Source: Paenibacillus glycanilyticus (GTDB lineage: Bacteria; Bacillota; Bacilli; Paenibacillales; Paenibacillaceae). Taken from it: a DNA stretch of 64,000 nt. The stretch covers positions 1-64,000 of the forward strand of contig NZ_BSSQ01000028.1 in NCBI RefSeq assembly GCF_030161375.1, read 5' to 3'. The position numbers were made by a program, and so were the translations under genes. The notes below the pieces were generated by a model. The model had not been told where the DNA came from. It did no database searches and saw only the letters and a program-made list of their open reading frames with translations. Below, piece after piece: positions 49,996 through 58,167 of the stretch; position 1 is the first letter of the stretch; the number at the start of each line of letters is the position of its first letter.

Positions 49996-51111
49996 TTATT
50001 CCATATCCAAACTTACGTCATATCCAAGCTTGCGCAAGTCAACAACCCGCCGCGCTTCAGCCAGATCTCCTGCCACCATCTCGCTGACAAGATCCTGAAG
50101 ACTGCTTACCGGCTGCCAGCCAAGCTTGGTCCGTGCTTTAGTGGCATCCCCAATCAAGAGTTCAACTTCGGAAGGCCGATAGAAACGCGGATCCACCTTC
50201 ACCACGGTTGTGCCCGCCGGCAATTGATAATCTGGATGGTTACAGGATACGACGTAGCCGTATTCCTCTGCCCCTTCGCCTTCGAAGGCTACTTCAATTC
50301 CCGCTTCCGCAAAAGCAAGACGAACAAACTCTCTTACTTCCGTCGTTTCGCCCGTCGCGATCACGTAATCTTCCGCAACCTCCTGCTGAAGAATCCGGTA
50401 CATCGCATCGACATAGTCACGCGCGTGCCCCCAGTCTCGTTTGGCCGACAGGTTGCCGAGCGGCAATACGTCCTGCAGTCCAAAAGCAATCCGCGCAACG
50501 GCACGCGTAATTTTTCTCGTCACGAATGTTTCGCCGCGAACCGGACTTTCATGGTTGAACAAGATCCCGTTGCAAGCATACATATTGTAAGCTTCCCGGT
50601 AGTTCACCGTAATCCAGTAGCCGTACAGCTTCGCCACCGCATAAGGGCTGCGGGGATAAAAAGGTGTCGTTTCGCTTTGCGGAACAGCCTGCACAAGGCC
50701 ATACAGCTCAGAAGTAGACGCCTGATAGATCCGGGTCTTCTCCGTCAACCCAAGAATCCGGATCGCTTCAAGCAGTCTTAATGTACCGATCCCGTCCGCA
50801 TTTGCCGTATACTCCGGAGAATCAAAGCTGACGTGAACATGGCTCATGGCAGCCAGATTATAAATCTCGTCCGGCTGGATCTGCTGGACGAGTCGAACCA
50901 GATTGGTGGAATCCGTCAAATCGCCGTAATGGAGAATAAGCTTCTGTCCCGTTGTATTCGCTTCGCTCGCAATCCGGTCGATCCGTCCGGTATTAGCCAG
51001 CGAGCTGCGCCGTCTTAGGCCGTGCACGGTATACCCTTTGGCAAGCAGCAGCTCTGCCAGGTACATGCCGTCCTGCCCCGTAATCCCTGTAATGAAGGCG
51101 ACCTTGTTCAT
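49996..51111 (-). CDS. gmd: GDP-mannose 4,6-dehydratase
   Basis: GMD turns GDP-mannose into GDP-4-keto-6-deoxymannose, the branch point to D-rhamnose (Rmd) and perosamine (Per). From ATG 51111 (GGAGGG four bases upstream) it has 371 residues: FITGITGQDGMYLAELL, LRRRSSLANTGRID, catalytic STSELYG and YAVAKLYGYW, and NHESPVRGETFVTRK. Blocks match bacterial GMDs throughout. It is separated from the other nucleotide-sugar genes by iron and acetyltransferase genes. Confidence 0.96.
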   Translation of the reverse strand: MNKVAFITGITGQDGMYLAELLLAKGYTVHGLRRRSSLANTGRIDRIASEANTTGQKLILHYGDLTDSTNLVRLVQQIQPDEIYNLAAMSHVHVSFDSPEYTANADGIGTLRLLEAIRILGLTEKTRIYQASTSELYGLVQAVPQSETTPFYPRSPYAVAKLYGYWITVNYREAYNMYACNGILFNHESPVRGETFVTRKITRAVARIAFGLQDVLPLGNLSAKRDWGHARDYVDAMYRILQQEVAEDYVIATGETTEVREFVRLAFAEAGIEVAFEGEGAEEYGYVVSCNHPDYQLPAGTTVVKVDPRFYRPSEVELLIGDATKARTKLGWQPVSSLQDLVSEMVAGDLAEARRVVDLRKLGYDVSLDME

Positions 51112-51209
51112 GGTTCCCTCCGTCAATGTCGTATTGAGCCGGTTAGTCCCGGTTATCTCTAATAAGGTATGACAGGACAAACTGGCTCGGCATCGGACAA
51201 AGAACCATT

Positions 51210-51302
51210 TTAGCCAAAATGAAATACAGCACTTAAGATAAGTACTATTGCCAATGCCGCGTACAAAACCAGGGATATTAGTAGCGCTGTCCGTCTGTTC
51301 AT
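51210..51302 (-). CDS. 30-residue single-span membrane peptide
   Basis: A very short gene starts with ATG 51302, eight bases after AAAGGGG, and ends with TAA at 51210. It encodes a peptide beginning MNRRT, followed by a continuous hydrophobic helix of about 22 residues (LLISLVLYAALAIVLILSAV) and ending FHFG. The positive-inside pattern (two Arg before the helix) predicts one membrane span. It lies 98 bases upstream of gmd on the same strand and may be cotranscribed with it. I do not recognise a family. Confidence 0.6.
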   Translation of the reverse strand: MNRRTALLISLVLYAALAIVLILSAVFHFG

Positions 51303-51425
51303 TGCATCGTCCCCTTTAGCGTCAATATACGTATTCAGTATATGCGGGCGGGACATTCGCCGAGATTGTACAACCGGGATTGGTACAAGCGCTTAAGCCG
51401 CAAGAGGCAATCGGTCAGCGGACTG

Positions 51426-51434
51426 TGATATAAT
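51426..51434 (+). promoter_or_regulatory. Extended -10 promoter of the GltS-like gene
   Basis: TG-N-TATAAT (51426-51434) overlaps an alternative upstream start codon at 51433, which therefore cannot be in the mRNA. It supports translation from 51475. Confidence 0.6.
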
Positions 51435-51474
51435 GGTAACCAATTCAATGTTCACCCGGGAGGTTTACCTGCTT

Positions 51475-53043
51475 ATGCTTCTTTCCGTTTTGCTAATATT
51501 AATCGCAATAATTTTGCTTCCGCCGCTCATTTTCTTCAGCTATATGTATGCCCTGTCGAAGAAACCGAAACATTCCATTATCCGATCGCATCCGTTCCTC
51601 GGATGGCTTCGTTACCTGCTTGAGAAGCTTGGTCCTGAGTTCAGGCAATATTGGTTCGATAACGATACGGAAGGCAAACCGTTCTCGCGGGCAGACTTTG
51701 TTGGCGTTGTGTATGCGGCGAAATACCGGACCGACTTGATCTCCTTCGGAGGCCGCCGGGACTATGAGAAGCCTGGTTTCTATTTGTCCAATGCCATGTT
51801 CCCGAAATTAACGAGCGAATTAAAGATTGATAATCACGCCATGTTGCCCGGCAAAAAATACGTCATTACCGGTGAAGGGATATTTACGCGTTCAGAAAAA
51901 TTTATCAGCGAAGACGTTCGACCATGGCTGCTGCATGATGATGACGCCCTCATTGTAGGCGGGGACCGCGAGCAACCCTGGAAGCTGAAAGGATTATTTG
52001 GCGCATCTGCCACTTCCTTTGGCGCCGTTGGCGAAAATTACATTCAATCAACCGGCAGCGGTGCGTTTATGGCAGGCGGTTCCTGGATTAATACCGGCGA
52101 AGGCGGCGTTGCCGACGTGCATTTGGCAACCGGCGTTGATGTCGTCTCCCAGATTGGCCCCGGCCTGTTTGGCTTCCGGGATGGAGCAGGGAACTTTTCC
52201 ATTGAAGCCTTTAAGCGCAAAGCCAGCCATTCCAACATTAAAGCTTTCGAGCTCAAATTTCATCAAGGCGCGAAAATTCGCGGCGGTCATCTAGAAGGCT
52301 CCAAAGTTAATGAAAAGGTAGCAGCCGCAAGACTGGTGCCTGTCGGAAAAACGGTCAACTCGCCAAACCGTTTCGAATTTCTGACGAGCCCCGTTCAAGC
52401 GCTGGACTTTATCCGTACCTTGCAGCAGGAAGGCGGCAAGCCGATTGGCGTCAAGATCGTTGTTGGCGATCCGAAGCGGCTTGAACCTTTTTTCCAAGCG
52501 ATGATCGATATGGATGTTTATCCGGATTTCATAACCGTTGACGGTTCGGAAGGCGGCTCCGGCGCTACCTTTAAAGCGATGGCGGACGGCATGGGACTCC
52601 CCTTATTCGCTGCTCTGCTAATCCTTGATGATGCGGCTCGAAAGTTCGGAATCCGGGAGAAGTTCAAAATCTTCGCTTCCGGCAAGCTCATCACCCCAGA
52701 TAAAGTCGCCATAGCGCTGGCGCTTGGAGCCGATGCGGTTAACTCGGCACGCGGCTTTATGATGGCAAACGGCTGTATTATGGCGCTTCAGTGCCATACC
52801 GGCAAATGCCCGGCTGGGGTTACAACAACTGACGACAAGTATCAAGAGGCGCTCGCGCCCGAAGAGAAACAGTGGCGTGTCATGAATTACATCCTCCAAA
52901 TGCGGGAAGGCTTATTCTCCCTGGCAGCGGCATGCGGCCTTAACAGTCCGCGCGAATTCCGCCGCGAGCATGCCGTATTTATGACCGATAACGGTCATAC
53001 CGACCGTGTTGTTGATCTCTATCCGTATCCAGATACCGTATGA
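51475..53043 (+). CDS. FMN-binding glutamate-synthase-like protein
   Basis: The protein has an N-terminal membrane helix (MLLSVLLILIAIILLPPL) and a GltS-type FMN-binding TIM barrel, with FGASATSFGAVGENYIQSTGSGAF, PIGVKIVVGDPK and VDGSEGGSGATFKAMADGMG, ending in the Cys motif CHTGKCPAGVTT that holds an iron-sulfur cluster in glutamate synthase. At 522 residues it lacks the amidotransferase domain, like B. subtilis YerD. Its physiological reaction is not established. ATG 51475 lies 11 bases after GGAGG. Confidence 0.92.
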   Translation: MLLSVLLILIAIILLPPLIFFSYMYALSKKPKHSIIRSHPFLGWLRYLLEKLGPEFRQYWFDNDTEGKPFSRADFVGVVYAAKYRTDLISFGGRRDYEKPGFYLSNAMFPKLTSELKIDNHAMLPGKKYVITGEGIFTRSEKFISEDVRPWLLHDDDALIVGGDREQPWKLKGLFGASATSFGAVGENYIQSTGSGAFMAGGSWINTGEGGVADVHLATGVDVVSQIGPGLFGFRDGAGNFSIEAFKRKASHSNIKAFELKFHQGAKIRGGHLEGSKVNEKVAAARLVPVGKTVNSPNRFEFLTSPVQALDFIRTLQQEGGKPIGVKIVVGDPKRLEPFFQAMIDMDVYPDFITVDGSEGGSGATFKAMADGMGLPLFAALLILDDAARKFGIREKFKIFASGKLITPDKVAIALALGADAVNSARGFMMANGCIMALQCHTGKCPAGVTTTDDKYQEALAPEEKQWRVMNYILQMREGLFSLAAACGLNSPREFRREHAVFMTDNGHTDRVVDLYPYPDTV

Positions 53044-53059
53044 GAAATGATTCGGCATA

Positions 53060-53096
53060 AAAAAATCCGTTAGACGTTTGTCTAACGGATTTTTTC
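53060..53096. terminator. Bidirectional terminator
   Basis: AATCCGTTAGAC and GTCTAACGGATT form a perfect 12-bp stem around a short loop, with T runs on both strands. It overlaps the 3' end of the acetyltransferase gene. Confidence 0.85.
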
Positions 53097-53639
53097 TATT
53101 TTGTAATACAGAAAGTTCTCTTCCTCGAGCTTCAGCTTTTTCTTATAAGTAAAGCCGGATTTCTCGATCACGCGCGCGGACGCCAAATTCCGTATATGGG
53201 CGAGCGCAACTAAACTTTCGATCTTCGTATATTGAAACATATACTCCATCATTCCTTTCACGGCTTGCGTGACGTAACCTTTGTTCCGGTGCTTATTAGA
53301 TATGGCGTACATAATCTCCCGCTCCGGTTCCGGTAACTCATCCTTGATCCCCGTACAACACCAACCTATAAATTCATCGCTTGTTTTCTCGATAATCCCT
53401 AATCGAAGCCTCAAATCTCCCACGTGTCCGCCCTCGGCTACAGCCTGGATGAACCTTGCATTCTCTTCCAGCTCATAATGGACAAACCACTCTTCCCTCT
53501 GCTCTCTGGATACATTCCAGCCCGGGAGAAATTCATATATTTCCGGCTGCCATGTCAAAGCGTGAAGGCTTTCCAAGTCATCTATTGTATACTCCCGCAA
53601 ATAAACAGCCGGGCACTCGATTCGAATTTCGCTCATCAT
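53082..53639 (-). CDS. GNAT family N-acetyltransferase (RimJ/RimL-like)
   Basis: The 185-residue protein has VYLREYTIDDLESLHALTW near the start, the acetyl-CoA site ISNKHRNKGYVTQAVKGMMEYMF (about residue 120, in pieces) and LASARVIEKSGF, all of the ribosomal-protein acetyltransferase-like group. Substrate unknown. It converges on the GltS-like gene and diverges from the kdu promoter region. Confidence 0.88.
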   Translation of the reverse strand: MMSEIRIECPAVYLREYTIDDLESLHALTWQPEIYEFLPGWNVSREQREEWFVHYELEENARFIQAVAEGGHVGDLRLRLGIIEKTSDEFIGWCCTGIKDELPEPEREIMYAISNKHRNKGYVTQAVKGMMEYMFQYTKIESLVALAHIRNLASARVIEKSGFTYKKKLKLEEENFLYYKIEKIR

Positions 53640-53738
53640 GATCGCCTCCTTCCTTTTCTTTCCTTAATATACCAACCTTTCCTTCCCGCTTCAGTACCTT
53701 ATTTCCTTATAAATAAACTTTCCCATTTAAAATAAGGG

Positions 53739-53767
53739 TTGCAAATCCACAATAGCCACTTTAAAAT
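53739..53767 (+). promoter_or_regulatory. Sigma-A promoter of kduI-deoR-kduD
   Basis: TTGCAA (53739-53744) and TAAAAT (53762-53767) are 17 bases apart on the plus strand, about 65 bases before the kduI start. Confidence 0.65.
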
Positions 53768-53819
53768 GAACATATACAAACTTAAATGAACTTATTTAAA
53801 CCAAATTATTTGAACTTAT
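53767..53819 (+). repeat. Three direct operator-like repeats before kduI
   Basis: TGAACATAT at 53767 and TGAACTTAT at 53787 and 53811 are all in direct orientation, spaced 20 and 24 bases. They run from the -10 element to just before the ribosome-binding site, as expected for a DeoR-family repressor site. The likely ligand is the regulator encoded two genes downstream. Confidence 0.6.
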
Positions 53820-53833
53820 GGAGGTTAATCCCG

Positions 53834-54667
53834 ATGGAAATCCGTTACGCATCGCATCCGCAAGAAGTAAAAGCATTTGACACTACACGTCTTCGCCAAG
53901 AATTTCTGCTTGAAACGCTGTTCGTTCAAGATCAATTGACGCTTACTTATTCGCATGTCGACCGCTTCATCATCGGCGGCGCCGTACCGGTTAGCGGGCC
54001 TGTCAAGCTGGAAGCCGACACCAAAACAATCGGTGCCGCAACCTTCCTGGAACGCCGCGAGATCGGCATTATTAACATTGGCGCACGAGGCACCGTTACC
54101 GTAGACGGCACCGTATACGATCTGGAGAACAAAGATTGCCTCTACATCGGCCTTGGCGCGGAGGAAGTTGTATTCGCAAGCGCGGACTCTGCTAATCCGG
54201 CTAAGTTCTATTTGAACTCGACGCCCGCTCACAAAAACTACCCGACGGTCAAAGCGTCGATCAGCGAAGCTTCCCCTAACCATCTGGGAGCTCTTAATAC
54301 AAACAACGAACGCACTATTTACCGCTACATTCATACAGGCGGCATCCAAAGCTGCCAGCTTGTAATGGGACTCACGATGCTGAAGCCTGGAAGCAACTGG
54401 AATACAATGCCTTGCCATACGCATAACCGCCGCTCGGAAGTTTACCTCTATTTCGATATGCCGGTAGACGGCAATGTCTTCCACTTCATGGGCGAGCCGC
54501 AGGAAACGCGTCATTTGGTCGTGCGCAATGAGCAGGCTATCCTCTCGCCGAGCTGGTCGATCCACAGCGGCGTAGGAACAAGCGCATATACCTTCATCTG
54601 GGGTATGGCTGGCGAGAACCAAATCTTTGAAGATATGGACGCGGTCGCGCCTCAAGATCTGAGATAA
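53834..54667 (+). CDS. kduI: 5-dehydro-4-deoxy-D-glucuronate isomerase
   Basis: KduI isomerises 5-keto-4-deoxyuronate from pectin or glycosaminoglycan breakdown. From ATG 53834 (GGAGG nine bases upstream) it has 277 residues, the normal length. The cupin metal site is visible as MPCHTHNRRSEVYLYFDM (about residue 197, His-x-His and Glu), and the start MEIRYASHPQEVKAFDT is typical. It opens the kdu operon. Confidence 0.96.
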   Translation: MEIRYASHPQEVKAFDTTRLRQEFLLETLFVQDQLTLTYSHVDRFIIGGAVPVSGPVKLEADTKTIGAATFLERREIGIINIGARGTVTVDGTVYDLENKDCLYIGLGAEEVVFASADSANPAKFYLNSTPAHKNYPTVKASISEASPNHLGALNTNNERTIYRYIHTGGIQSCQLVMGLTMLKPGSNWNTMPCHTHNRRSEVYLYFDMPVDGNVFHFMGEPQETRHLVVRNEQAILSPSWSIHSGVGTSAYTFIWGMAGENQIFEDMDAVAPQDLR

Positions 54668-54669
54668 CC

Positions 54670-55437
54670 ATGAATGTTGTGCGCAGGCATGAATTAATTA
54701 TGGAAGCTTTGCTGGCTAGCCGCGAAGTGACCGTTCAAGAGTTAAGCGAGCGTCTGGACGTAACGGGGAAAACCATTCGCGAAGACTTGGCGCGGCTTGA
54801 AGAAAAAGGACTGCTCCTCCGCATTCACGGGGGAGCAGTCCTTGCCCAAACGGGCCAGTTCGGTATTTTGTCCCAGCAAGAGCCTCTCGTACGGCATGCC
54901 CCGGAGAAAGCGGAGATTGCGGAGCTGGCGCTTACGTTTATCGAGTCAGGAGACATCATCGCCTTGGATGGCGGCAGTACAACGCTTGAGATCGCCAAAA
55001 AACTTCGCAATCAGCCGCTTACCGTAGTAACCAACGATGTGCATATCATCGCCGAACTTTCCCGCAAGGATGAGATTCAGCTTGTTGTACCCGGCGGTTA
55101 CCGCGTCCGAAATATGCTGGCTGGCGCTGAAGCCGAAGCCTACATCAGAAAACTGAACATAAAAAAAGCGTTCCTCTCCGCAACAGGCGTACATGCGGAC
55201 TTTGGCTTTACGATCTACACCGGGGATTTGATCGCATTCAAGCGAGCACTGCTCGCTTCGGCGCAAAGCTCCTATGTGGTGGTTGATCATCATAAATTCG
55301 GCCAAGGCGCATTGTTTACTTTTGCGGACTTTACTGAAATCAGCACAATCATAACCGACTCCGGGATACCAGCGGACACGGTCAGGCAATACGCAGAGAT
55401 TGGCGCCAATCTATCGGTCTATGAAAGGATGAATTAA
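54670..55437 (+). CDS. DeoR family transcriptional regulator
   Basis: The 255-residue protein has a DeoR helix-turn-helix (VQELSERLDVTGKTIREDLARLEEKG, in pieces VQELSERLDV and KTIREDLARL; residues 21-46) and a sugar-phosphate isomerase-like sensor domain (IALDGGSTTLEIAKKL, VVTNDVHI). It lies between kduI and kduD with gaps of only two and three bases, so it is an operon-internal local regulator, probably responding to a phosphorylated hexuronate intermediate. Confidence 0.92.
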   Translation: MNVVRRHELIMEALLASREVTVQELSERLDVTGKTIREDLARLEEKGLLLRIHGGAVLAQTGQFGILSQQEPLVRHAPEKAEIAELALTFIESGDIIALDGGSTTLEIAKKLRNQPLTVVTNDVHIIAELSRKDEIQLVVPGGYRVRNMLAGAEAEAYIRKLNIKKAFLSATGVHADFGFTIYTGDLIAFKRALLASAQSSYVVVDHHKFGQGALFTFADFTEISTIITDSGIPADTVRQYAEIGANLSVYERMN

Positions 55438-55440
55438 TCA

Positions 55441-56190
55441 ATGTTATTTGACTTAACAGGCAAAACCGCAGTCGTAACAGGCACCTCCGGCGGTCTTGGC
55501 CAAGCAATGGCCATTGGACTTGCAGAAGCCGGCGCGTCGGTCGTAGCCATCTCCTCTTCGAACAGCAACGCAACCGTTGCCAAGATTCGCGAGCTTGGCG
55601 GACAAGCGGAAGAAATTTCCGCAGATCTCAGCAACGCGTCCATACTTGAAGACGTATTCAACCAGGCCCGCGGATTGTTTGGCTCGGTGGATATACTCGT
55701 TAACAATGCAGGCATTATCCGCCGTACGCCGGCTGCGGATCATTCCGCTCAAGACTGGTATGATGTCATTGATCTTAACTTAAACTCCGTCTTTTTCTTC
55801 AGCCAGCTGGCTGGCCGCCATATGCTGGAGCGCGGCAGCGGCAAAATCATAAACATCGCCTCCATGCTTAGCTACCAAGGCGGTATTAATGTGCCAGGTT
55901 ATACAGCGAGCAAACATGCGGTTGCCGGCATAACAAAAGCGCTTGCCAATGAATGGGCAGGCCGCGGCGTACAAGTTAACGCGATTGCTCCAGGCTACAT
56001 GACAACGAACAATACGGCTCCGATTCTGAAGGACGAAGCCCGTACGAACGCCATTACCGAACGGATTCCAGCGGGCCGTTGGGGAACGCCGGATGATCTG
56101 AAAGGTCCCGTCGTCTTCCTTGCTTCAGGCGCCTCCGACTACTTAAGCGGCCATGTGCTCAACGTAGACGGCGGATGGATGGGCCGATAA
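55441..56190 (+). CDS. kduD: 2-deoxy-D-gluconate/2-keto-3-deoxygluconate 3-dehydrogenase
   Basis: The 249-residue SDR has TGTSGGLGQAMA (cofactor loop), NNAGIIRR, NIASMLSYQGG and the catalytic YTASKHAVAGITKA. NIASMLSYQGGI and NAIAPGYMTTNNT are typical of KduD, which reduces 2,5-diketo-3-deoxygluconate after KduI. Together the operon converts 4-deoxy-5-ketouronate to KDG; kdgK and kdgA are not in this window. Confidence 0.94.
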   Translation: MLFDLTGKTAVVTGTSGGLGQAMAIGLAEAGASVVAISSSNSNATVAKIRELGGQAEEISADLSNASILEDVFNQARGLFGSVDILVNNAGIIRRTPAADHSAQDWYDVIDLNLNSVFFFSQLAGRHMLERGSGKIINIASMLSYQGGINVPGYTASKHAVAGITKALANEWAGRGVQVNAIAPGYMTTNNTAPILKDEARTNAITERIPAGRWGTPDDLKGPVVFLASGASDYLSGHVLNVDGGWMGR

Positions 56191-56203
56191 TATCTTATAC
56201 AAA

Positions 56204-56240
56204 CAAGAAACCGCTCCACGCTGGAGCGGTTTCTTGTTTT
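56204..56240 (+). terminator. Terminator after kduD
   Basis: CAAGAAACCGCTCCA (56204-56218) and TGGAGCGGTTTCTTG (56222-56236) form a perfect 15-bp stem followed by TTTT. Confidence 0.9.
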
Positions 56241-56250
56241 GCCGGTTAGC

Positions 56251-57690
56251 TTAATGTTGTCCATTATACAAATATTCAACTCGATCGATCAGTTTCCTCA
56301 CACTTTGCTTACTCTCGGCAAAATGACGGACATCCTCGCCAATGATTTGGTTGGCTTCAGCCCTCGAGATTGTAATCTCCATCGCGCTCGACTCTCTATC
56401 GCTGATCTTATGGTTAATTCTGTAGGTAATATAATCGACGTTATTAATTAAACTCAGCAATAGGATGGCATTCCGGTAATAGAGATCCGTCCCTTTCGAT
56501 TGTTCTGTATTGGTTAGTTCATAAATAATCGTAACCCCATAAGGCTCCTCTTTTGTCTGCAGCTCCATCCCTTTTCCTTCCATGCCTTGCGGATGAGGAA
56601 GTCCGCTAATCAATCCTCCGACCTTGGAAGCATTGCCGACGTACAGCGTTTGGTTCGCCATTAACTTATCCAAATCGTAGATTTGATCATTGTCCGTAAC
56701 TGTCGATTGCAATGGCAATGCGGAAGGTTGAATGGGCTTCGGATTCGCAAGGAAACCCGTCACCAACATTCCAACAAAGAACAGAATCACAACCACAAGC
56801 TTGGATGAAGGTTGACGGAAAGCGAGAATGTTTTTAATTCTAGCCTTCACGTCGGATTCTCCGAAAGCAAGCGGACCGGGCAACCGCAAATGGCTTCGGT
56901 CTATCGCAATGCTAAGCAAAGCCGTGGCATATCCTGTCTTGCTACCATCCCCCATTGCACGAACAACTCGCTCATCGCATGACATTTCCATGTCTTTGGT
57001 CATTAGCCTATAGGAGAGCCACATCAGGGGATTAAACCAATGAACTATCAACAATAAATACGCAATAGGCTTGACGATATGATCTCCTCTTCGAATGTGA
57101 ACAAGCTCATGCTCGACCATATAACGAAGCCCCTGTTCGGGAATACCGGTCGGGATGTAGATTCGCGGCCTTATGATGCCAAATACAAAGGGCGTTGTAA
57201 TCCGGTCAGTCTCGAAAATACGATCTCTCACTAACGTTGCGGTTCTGACCGTTCGCCTGACTCTCAGATAGGAGTAAACGGTATACGCCAAGAGAGCGAC
57301 TACCCCTGTCAGCCAGATCATCATCCCCAGCCCAATATATAACTGCATCGGATTCATGCTTGCGCCTAGGGCTGCTTTCGGAAGAGGAAACAGCTGCCTT
57401 ATACTGCTCATTCCGACATCCAACACAGGATTTTTCTGCAAACCAATGTCATGCGGCACATACTCCAATATTCTTGTTTCCTGGCGAGAGGCTGGTTGTA
57501 CTAGCTTCATGAGACTGAACGCAGACGTATAGCTCACGGGAATCAAGAGCCTGATTGCCACGGCCGACCAGAGGATATAAGAGAAAATCTTGGGCACCCG
57601 CTTAAGCAAACATCTAGCGATTATGACTGCCAGGGCTACATAACTAGCCGTTATGCTCATATTTACGATCGTAATAAACAGCCCCGTCAT
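56251..57690 (-). CDS. BlaR1/MecR1-like M56 metalloprotease with DUF4825 domain
   Basis: The 479-residue polytopic protein has four N-terminal membrane helices around an M56 protease domain with zinc motif VEHELVHIRRGDHI (about residue 200; HExxH), and EMSCDERVV. After a helix at about 310-325, the extracellular part is a DUF4825-type domain (LYVGNASKVGGLISGLPHP, GMELQTKEEPYGVTI) instead of a penicillin-binding sensor. So it is a sensor protease of the BlaR1 class that probably senses something other than a bound beta-lactam. It overlaps blaI by four bases. Confidence 0.9.
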   Translation of the reverse strand: MTGLFITIVNMSITASYVALAVIIARCLLKRVPKIFSYILWSAVAIRLLIPVSYTSAFSLMKLVQPASRQETRILEYVPHDIGLQKNPVLDVGMSSIRQLFPLPKAALGASMNPMQLYIGLGMMIWLTGVVALLAYTVYSYLRVRRTVRTATLVRDRIFETDRITTPFVFGIIRPRIYIPTGIPEQGLRYMVEHELVHIRRGDHIVKPIAYLLLIVHWFNPLMWLSYRLMTKDMEMSCDERVVRAMGDGSKTGYATALLSIAIDRSHLRLPGPLAFGESDVKARIKNILAFRQPSSKLVVVILFFVGMLVTGFLANPKPIQPSALPLQSTVTDNDQIYDLDKLMANQTLYVGNASKVGGLISGLPHPQGMEGKGMELQTKEEPYGVTIIYELTNTEQSKGTDLYYRNAILLLSLINNVDYITYRINHKISDRESSAMEITISRAEANQIIGEDVRHFAESKQSVRKLIDRVEYLYNGQH

Positions 57691-58046
57691 ATCGTAGAGT
57701 CCTCGATAATTTTTTTAAGCTCTTCCGCCTCTTTTGGAGTTAATTTCTTGCCTCCGAGGAAAGCCGTCAGAAATTGCGGCAAAGAACCGTCGAACGCTTT
57801 CTCGATCACGGTCTGGCTCTCATACTTCTGCGCGTCGGCTTTTTTGACAAGTGAAGTCACCGCTGCCTGTTCATTATGCAGTATCCCTCTCTCGCAAAGC
57901 TTTCTAAGCACGGTATACGTCGTTGATTTACTCCAGCCTAGCTTCGATTTGCTTAACTTCACGAGTTCGGTAGAATTAACAGGTTCATGCTCCCAGACCA
58001 GACAGGCAAACTTGTATTCTGCGTCAAATAATTTATAGGCTTCCAA
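57687..58046 (-). CDS. BlaI/MecI family repressor
   Basis: The 119-residue winged-helix repressor has NSTELVKLSKSKLGWSKSTTYTVLRKLCERG (recognition region, residues 22-52, in pieces) and a C-terminal dimer helix (FLTAFLGGKKLTPKEAEELKKII). TTG 58046 lies nine bases after GGGAGG. The protein is released by proteolysis when its M56 partner is triggered. Two dyads at 58066-58114 fit its operator. Confidence 0.93.
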   Translation of the reverse strand: MEAYKLFDAEYKFACLVWEHEPVNSTELVKLSKSKLGWSKSTTYTVLRKLCERGILHNEQAAVTSLVKKADAQKYESQTVIEKAFDGSLPQFLTAFLGGKKLTPKEAEELKKIIEDSTI

Positions 58047-58065
58047 CCTTACCGACCTCCCGGAT

Positions 58066-58124
58066 AGGTTTATCTTAATAAACCTTCATGTTTGAAGTTT
58101 ATTGCAGTAAACCTCTCCTGTCAA
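58066..58124 (-). promoter_or_regulatory. blaI promoter with two 8-4-8 dyad operators
   Basis: TTGACA (58119-58124) and TAAACT (58096-58101), 17 bases apart, make a strong promoter. Two dyads, AGGTTTAT-CTTA-ATAAACCT (58066-58085, perfect) and AAGTTTAT-TGCA-GTAAACCT (58095-58114, two mismatches), share the same geometry; the second covers the -10 and spacer. Confidence 0.8.
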
Positions 58125-58132
58125 GCAATACG

Positions 58133-58163
58133 AAAAACTGCCCGAGATGTTCTCTCGGGCAGT
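58133..58163 (-). terminator. Terminator after rhaB
   Basis: ACTGCCCGAG and CTCGGGCAGT form a 10-bp stem, followed on the minus strand by TTTTTCG. Confidence 0.85.
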
Positions 58164-58167
58164 TCTA

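Noticed and set aside
53825..54655. 276-codon open frame opposite kduI
   Set aside because: Shadow of kduI; the composition (many Val, Arg, Ala and Cys) has no domain, and kduI is certain.
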